Positions 58,401-64,000 of a stretch of DNA of 64,000 bases are shown one piece after another. A program made the position numbers and the translations under genes. Within the stretch, counting starts at the first letter, position 1, and every line of letters starts with the position of its first letter. The notes below the pieces were generated by a model. The model was not told where the DNA came from. It did not search any database and saw only the letters and a program-made list of their open reading frames with translations. Origin of the DNA: Notospermus geniculatus (Eukaryota; Nemertea; Pilidiophora; Heteronemertea; Lineidae); assembly GCA_002633025.1 (NCBI GenBank), contig NMRB01000143.1, forward strand, positions 1 through 64,000. The letters are read 5' to 3'.

Positions 58401-58559
58401 TGTACACTCAATCACCCGCTTCCACTTGACGGGAAGTTTCCTCATATATTGATCTTCATTACTGTGTGTTTTATTGTTCAATCGTCGTACCCGCAAAGGA
58501 GCATCCTTGATGAAACCTCCAGAATCCACAACAAGTTGCTCAACCACGTGGTCAGCCAT
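55450..58559 (-). CDS. NOB1: NOB1, 20S pre-rRNA D-site endonuclease, 3' end in gap
   Basis: Exons in order: 58491-58559, 57803-57935, 57507-57640, 57345-57419, 56508-57101, 56249-56346, 55920-56061, 55450-55689 (partial). Phases agree, giving 495 residues before the gap (human total 412). NOB1 cuts the 3' end of 18S rRNA in late 40S precursors in the cytoplasm. The PIN nuclease domain starts VVDSGGFIKDAPL with its catalytic Asp, then NIYTLRDVVGEIRD and TGDYRSLSATDI. A zinc ribbon is seen as CYACSK and CPNCGNDTLRKVSM, preceded by GWITPQNI and VGCLTTDFAMQN. The conserved tail has LPAPKGGKHSSNPIL and TDVFSADY. The excess length comes from an acidic, Ser/Asp-rich linker in exon 5, clearly longer than in vertebrates. 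The start is fixed by similarity to the human N-terminus. Confidence 0.93.
57995..58121. mobile_element. 127-bp hairpin MITE in NOB1 intron 1
   Basis: GGCCACATTTATGAAGCCTT with CGCAACTTTGCGTTCA pairs with TGAATGCAAAGTTGCG and AAAGGCTTCGTAAATATGGC. The GGCC(C) plus ATTTAT end is similar to that of the hairpin at 63743-63861, suggesting related families. Confidence 0.75.
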
Positions 58560-59238
58560 GATGATTTCGATTCAGACCGAGGCGAAACACGGAAGTAATT
58601 AGCATACTATTTTTAGAAACAGCAAAACGCGCGTCAGTGGACCCAGATTTATACCACAAAGAACTGGTGTTTATGCAAACAGTTGAATGATTTTTATCAA
58701 AGTTAGTAGATGAAAAATAATAAACTACAAAAAACAATTATTTTGAGCAACAACACGTACTTTATGTAGTATATACATTTAGTACGAATCGCCTATTTTC
58801 TCATGCCTGAAATCAACTGCTGGATTTATCTAATTTGCATAGCAGAATGAGAAATCATGAAAATCAGTTATACCTCAAAATTTCATGACGTCATGCCAAA
58901 TTTGCATATCAGAATGAGANATGACGTCATTGGCAGGCAACACGTGGTCAAATAGTCGCCGATTCGTAGAAAAAATATCTAAATGTTATCCAAATTATGT
59001 CACCCATAATGATACAGATTACACAAGAATATAATGCCATTATCATTAAACAAATACTCATTCCTGCATCAACTTATTTAAATGCAAATCATTGTGCGAT
59101 GTAGAAGATACGAAGTTAGAAAATGTATTTACCGCTAACTCCGAGGTCAAGGTCAGTGATCGTGGCGGGTCAGTTGAAAGATACGATCGCTGTTTTTCCC
59201 TTATTTCCACCGTTTTTTCCGTCTCGTGAGCGATCAAA
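58560..59238. promoter_or_regulatory. Presumed shared promoter region, NOB1 / TBC1D31
   Basis: 679 bases between the divergent starts. It includes the dispersed repeat near 58770-58920 and one N at 58920, so the true spacing is uncertain. No TATA box was recognised. TGACGTCA words at about 58885 and 58921 could be CRE sites but are part of the repeat. Confidence 0.4.
58770..58920. repeat. Dispersed repeat, copy 2 (partner near 1738)
   Basis: Shares TTTAGTACGAATCGCCTATT, TAATTTGCATA and GAATGAGAAATCATGAAAAT with 1738-1872. Within this copy the TTTGCATAgCAGAATGAGA block occurs a second time just before the N at 58920. Confidence 0.7.
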
Positions 59239-62200
59239 ATGGGGACTAACGTAGTAGACGTATGTAGGAGGGATTCAGGAAAAATTTGGTACCGAAAACC
59301 CAGTCCTTCAAGCTCCAATAACGGGTAGGTAGATGATCATTCATGAGCTGATGACTGAGCGAGATTGATACCCTACCGACCGGTAGGGGGCCTACCGGTC
59401 TGTAGCGGGTAGGCCTTCTGCCTAGCCTGCAGCAGTCATGGCATACTCGGTAGGCCTAGGGGCTAGGCCCTACCAGCAACCAGGCATGTTCAAACGCGGC
59501 ATCGAGAGCCACAGCACAGCCATACGGCATCTATAAATTTTCATGTCAGGCGGCGGCCCACACACATGGATGAAGCCGGGAAGTCACATAAAAGCACTCT
59601 TATTTTCAAATATTTTCCCAGGGGAGGCCTGGGACCCCTCTCCGATATTTCGGCTCATGCCTACGGCGCGCCCTGCTAGGGACTACAGCCCACTAGGCCT
59701 ATATTTTATCAAATCGTTGCCCCCCAAACCTACAGGAGGTTCCTACGGCCCCCTGCTGCTGCTGCGAATCAAGATCCAATCCAAGCAATCTCTAGTTAGG
59801 CCTAATTAGACCCTACAACTAGGCCAAGGCCTATTAGTGACTGAATCAATGAAAATGAATGTTTTATTGTTTGGAAATAGGCCTAGGGCTCATCTAGGCC
59901 TACTGCAGCCTACTAATTACAGGCCAAATTACTGGTAACGATGAAGTGTCTGAAAACAATAATTAGGCCTATTGATTTATCAAACCTTCTCCTCTCAAAA
60001 AATGTCTAAAATATATCGTTGTCTTTCAGATTAGTTGTGAGCATATTGCACACTGTGTCAACCAGCCTGTCACTTCAACCACGGAATGTTCGTTTTCTCC
60101 ACACTGCATTTGATGTCAGGGGAGACAGCTTTGTTGCGGGGGATCACCAAGGCTGCATTTATGTCTTTGACCTGAATAAGAATCGGTAGGTACCCCGGTA
60201 GTGGTATCAAACAACTATGAAGTGGGGGGCTTTTGAAAACAAGAAGGGTGCTAATTATTATTCTTCTACAGGCCTTTATATTCCCTAATTTGGGCTATTT
60301 CTGTTTACAGTGGTATTCGGTCAAAGGCCCCATCAGAGCGCCGAAGGCACGATCGGGGGGGAGTGCGAGGGGGGGTTCCCCCTTCATTAGAAATTTTTTT
60401 GAAAATAGAGGATAAAAGACGCCATTTCTAGGCATCTGAGATTCCCATTTAAATATAAAACAAGACTCAAATTTGGGTGCCCTTAATTTGGGCTCCGACG
60501 TTAAACGTCGTTAATTTGGGGGAATATAAAGACCTGTTCTATCATCAGGACCAATACAAGGATACAAAAGAGGAGATGGATTTGGGGGTCATTTGCAGAG
60601 TTCTACCCACTGCTTCGTGACAAAATATCTGTCAGTTTCAAGTTGGTATTACCGGTATTCTTTTTCTGCAGGTTTTCATTGGTTCAGAAAACTGGAACCC
60701 CATGCACAGCTTTGGCGTACACTCTGAGGAGAAAAACTGAGTTCCTGGTGGGAATGTCGGACTATTCCCTCAAGTGCTATGACACAGGTAAATACATGTA
60801 AATGGATCTTTTCTTGTGTATTTTCTTGCCTATGTTTTGTGATCCTCCTTCATTACCTTTCATGTATCCTTCCAGAGACTAAAGAGCTGGTAGCCTGGAT
60901 GAAAGGTCATGATTCTACCATCCATACAATCTCCGTTCATGCATCAGGACGGTATGCCCTGACAGCCTCCAGCGAGACGGCACAGCTCTGGGACCTGGAT
61001 ACATTCCAGAGGAAACGCAAACTCAACATCAAAGAGAATGTTGGCATAGTGAAGGTAATATAACATCTCTCAGCAGGCCCCTTCATGGTGGTGCATAAAT
61101 CGGCTATGTGGCACTGATCTGCTCTCCGACTTTGGACTTCTACACAACAGAAAAATGTTCTTGCCCAGATTCGTCGCCACGGTTTCTGAGTGCCGCTCCA
61201 TTTCCCAGGGTGCCACCATGGTCCAGATAATGCAACTCGGCTGAGGTCAGAGTGCACTGGGGTATTGAGACGCTTGGTGACCCTGTGTAGTGCACCTGTT
61301 AACATTGTGACCCTTCTTATTCCTAATGTTCTGATTCTTTTGTTTGTCATAGGTCTTTTTCATCCCTCTGAGTAACACCATTGTGACCTGCTTCAAGGAT
61401 GACTCCATATTTGCCTGGGAGTCAGACACTCTCAACTGCAAATACCAGCTTCCTGTACCACAGGGGAAGACACCTCATTACAAAACATTTGCCTGTACAC
61501 GGTGAGTGATGGTTTCAACTAGTAGCTGAACTAATCTCCATCCAGTCATTTTCAACACTAAATTATGTGTTCAAAACCTCTTTTACAAATGTTGGTATGG
61601 GAGATATTTGAAGATGCCATCCGATTCTGATAAATGGACAATTTCACTTTGACCGTAGGCTACATTTATTCACTGTGTTTGTGGTAAGTGACCATTGCTC
61701 TTTTCTTGTAGTGATGGGAGTCTACTTGCAGCCGGTGGCAAATCACAATTCTTACACATCTGGTCTTTGGAGTCTCATCAATTGGTTCGGATTATTCAGA
61801 TGCCATCCAAGGTCAAGGTCGTTAGACAGTTGGAGTTTTTGCCAGAGATTGTGGAAGGTGGAGCTGGACAGGTAGGTGAAATTTAGGCTTTTGTTTTCGA
61901 TAGTCAGATGTCAGGTGCCCTATTTACCCAAAACTTGGGTGGACAAAAGATCGTTTCTGGATTTGTGAAGAAATGTGTCTGTTGCACCCATTTCAGACAG
62001 TTCTATGCTGAAAAATATCATACGATACAGGACATCTTAATGTGTTCTCAACTTTCCTTCTGGAGTATTCTTCCAAAAACTAAACTCCACTCCAAAAAAT
62101 TACATAGAATGACTCTCTCTTTGCAGATTCTTGCCGTACTCAGTCAGGATGGCATTGCTAGGTTCATCAACACAGACAGCTGTAAGCTGTTGTTCGACAT

Positions 62201-63691
62201 CGGCAGTATAGATGACGGGATCATGAATATTTCTATCAGTCCAAGCGGCCATCATGTCGTGGCTGTCACTGATAGTGGTCGGCTGGATGTCTACAGTGCT
62301 CAGTATCTGAGCGAGGAAATAAACAAGGTATGTCAGTATTTTGCACAGATTATGATTTCTGCTGGAAGTCGTGGAGAGCGCGATGGCGCAGTACAGTGGT
62401 TGAGCTTTGGACTTGATATCTCGAGGCCAGGGATTTAATTCCCGGTTCAGTTGCCACTTTGTATTGTCAACTGGTCTGAAAGAAACATGTGATGTACCGG
62501 TACTGAATGAGCTGCTCCTTGAAGCCCACAGGAAGTTTTCTGGGGGAACAAGTGAAACATGTGAAACACTTTGAGACAGTTTTGCAAGAGTTCTGCTTGG
62601 ATAAAAGGAACGACTGGAGAGAATGTGAATTGTGAGAAAACCTTCCCCTCTCCAGCACATTCAAGCTTTTGGGGACTAGGTGGCAGACTTGGTGCATTTT
62701 CCATGTGATTAAGCCATTAGCCCAAGAATGGCCTGACACCAATCAATGTGGTCCTTTTTTCAGCCCCCTCCTGCCCTTCTGAAGGTTGTAGGAGATAAGA
62801 TGGATGAGACAGGTACAACACAATCAAGCATCCTGAGTAAATCATCAAATCAATCCTTCAGGAAGGTCAAGAAAACAACTAACAAGGAAAACAGATCACA
62901 TGATCAGGTAGGTTGTGTAGACTAGTGCTAGTGCAGTGGCTCATTTTGGTGTCCTTTTTGACCAGCAGTTCACCATGTGACATCAACGGCAAAGTGCACC
63001 ACTGTATCTTGCTGCTCCAGGAATTAGAATTCGTGTCACTTTTTGTTTCAGAGTGATCTTCCCAATGGTTTAGATAAAAACAAATTGGTGGCTATTCTCA
63101 GAGGATATGGGGAGTATCCTACAAAGTACAGGTAAGTTCAAAGCCTGCTTACAGCCCTTTAATACCAAATCTAGAAGTATTAGACTCCCTAACTAGGCCT
63201 ATATTTAGTGGCGGAAGTACAATGTATTTGGTAAATTTCAAGGAGAACGTTACACTTAGTAAGTTGTGATATTTTCATTCAATGAACAATATCCTGTCTA
63301 CCTATTTCAGATTGTTTATCTGGCGATCTCTTCTGCGTCTGCCAGAAAACCATGCTGCCTATGCCGCCCTGGTTGAGAAGGGGACCCATTCGGCCTATGA
63401 GACCATCCATGAGAAGTATCCATTAAAGAGCCGCAAACTGACTCGGGTGTTACAGAGGTAAAACAGATTTTCCCGGTCAGATCCCCCATTACATTGCCAG
63501 TGACAGGGTCATAGATGATGGGTTTTCCTTCACTTGATACCTCCTTCCCCTTTTCAGGACCCTCTCAGCCTTAGGGCACTGGTCTCCTATCTTTGGTGAA
63601 ACGGAATATCTACCCCTCTTCACATTCCCAATCGTCAAACTTCTACAAAACAATCAACTTGTCTGCTTTGAGATCGTTGCGACTTTACTGG
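59239..63691 (+). CDS. TBC1D31: TBC1 domain family member 31 (WDR67), 5' part (runs off right edge)
   Basis: Exons: 59239-59324, 60030-60185, 60672-60787, 60876-61054, 61353-61501, 61712-61871, 62127-62327, 62764-62907, 63052-63131, 63311-63457, 63558-63691. Phases agree, covering about 517 residues of roughly 1,060 in human. Exon 1 is identified by SGKIWYRKPSP, close to human SGKIWHRKPSP. A WD40 propeller follows (AGDHQGCIYVFDLNKNR, TAQLWDLDTFQRKRKLNIKE, DDSIFAWESDTL, LLAAGGKSQFLHIWSLES, LAVLSQDGIARFINTDSCKL). A linker leads to the first part of the TBC domain (LRGYGEYPTKYR, LFIWRSLLRLPENH, YPLKSRKLTRVLQRTLSAL). The family protein sits at centriolar satellites and centrosomes and supports ciliogenesis with OFD1. 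TBC domains usually stimulate Rab GTPases, but this subgroup may lack that activity. Confidence 0.93.
59325..60029. other. TBC1D31 intron 1, rich in TAGGCCTA words
   Basis: No exon is seen. The stretch contains at least ten AGGCCTA or TAGGCCT words and an ACCGGTAGGGG/CTACCGGTC self-complementary patch at about 59377-59402. A frame at 59543-59809 is open but shows no family resemblance. Confidence 0.6.
62375..62470 (+). repeat. tRNA-derived SINE head in TBC1D31 intron 7
   Basis: GAGCGCGATGGCGCAGTACA, GTGGTTGAGC and CAGGGATTTAATTCCCGG give an A-box and a degenerate B-box region in the usual spacing. The body may extend to about 62600. Confidence 0.5.
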
Positions 63692-63742
63692 GTGAGTATA
63701 TTGCCTAATTACACAGAGGTGGTCACTTATGTGAAAGATACA

Positions 63743-63861
63743 GGCCCGTATTTTATAATGCTCCTCAACGTAAAGGAATTCCTCAAGGCTGTTGTTCTCA
63801 ACATGAGAACAATAGCCTTGAGGAACTCCTTTACGTTGAGGAGCATTATAAAATACGGGCC
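63743..63861. mobile_element. 119-bp near-perfect hairpin MITE
   Basis: GGCCCGTATTTTATAATGCT with CCTCAACGTAAAGGA and CCTCAAGGCTGTTGTTCTCA pairs with its mirror ending GCATTATAAAATACGGGCC. Only one or two bases mismatch and the loop is about four bases. It lies just after TBC1D31 exon 11. Confidence 0.85.
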
Positions 63862-64000
63862 ACAGTTTGTATTGCAGCCACAATAAAATGAACCCATTCA
63901 CAGCATTATCATTGTGGCACTTGAACAGCCCGCCATTTCCAGCTGTAAAGGTCACGTGTTGATTGGATCAATAAACAGTGACTATAAATAGCACAATACC

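Noticed and set aside
59543-59809. 88-residue open frame in TBC1D31 intron 1
   Set aside because: Exon 1 (59239-59324) joins exon 2 in phase and matches the human N-terminus; the frame has no resemblance to a known family.

Overview
This is a eukaryotic, animal window: genes are split into short exons by GT-AG introns, and the space between exons is packed with transposon-derived inverted repeats, minisatellites and tRNA-derived SINEs. A Venus kinase receptor (a family known from invertebrates and not from vertebrates) points to an invertebrate. The many dispersed TAGGCCTAC-like and ACATGTA-like words remind me of marine invertebrates, and I lean to an echinoderm or hemichordate relative over a mollusc, but the sequence does not settle this.

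Layout. 1-1352 (-): 5' part of a tandem-WWE-domain gene that runs off the left edge. 1353-8709: gene-free, rich in MITE-like elements. 8710-23146 (+): a receptor tyrosine kinase of the Venus kinase receptor type; 16 exons are found and at least one more is missing from intron 5, where a 2.1 kb foldback repeat and a single N occur. 23147-28295: intergenic or UTR. 28296-32093 (-): KLHDC4, 12 exons, complete. 32553-51279 (+): ZCCHC14/ZCCHC2 orthologue, 15 exons, complete, head-to-head with KLHDC4 (459 bp apart). 51280-55449: 3' UTR, repeats and a 172-base gap. 55450-58559 (-): NOB1, 8 exons, 3' end lost in the gap. 59239-63691 (+): TBC1D31 (WDR67), first 11 exons, running off the right edge and divergent from NOB1 (679 bp apart).

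The genes do not form one pathway. KLHDC4, ZCCHC14/2 and NOB1 are housekeeping-type genes (kelch protein, RNA-tail regulator, ribosome-maturation nuclease), and TBC1D31 is a centrosome/cilium protein. From memory, human KLHDC4 and ZCCHC14 are near neighbours at 16q24.2 and NOB1 lies at 16q22.1, so part of this order looks like ancient linkage.

The most interesting item is the receptor. Ahead of its Venus flytrap, membrane segment and insulin-receptor-like kinase it has about 370 extra extracellular residues that read from end to end like the bacterial glycine-betaine-binding protein OpuAC. It would therefore carry two different periplasmic-binding-protein folds on one receptor tyrosine kinase.

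Exon limits were set by hand from reading frame, intron phase, splice consensus and remembered family sequences. No alignment or database search was run.
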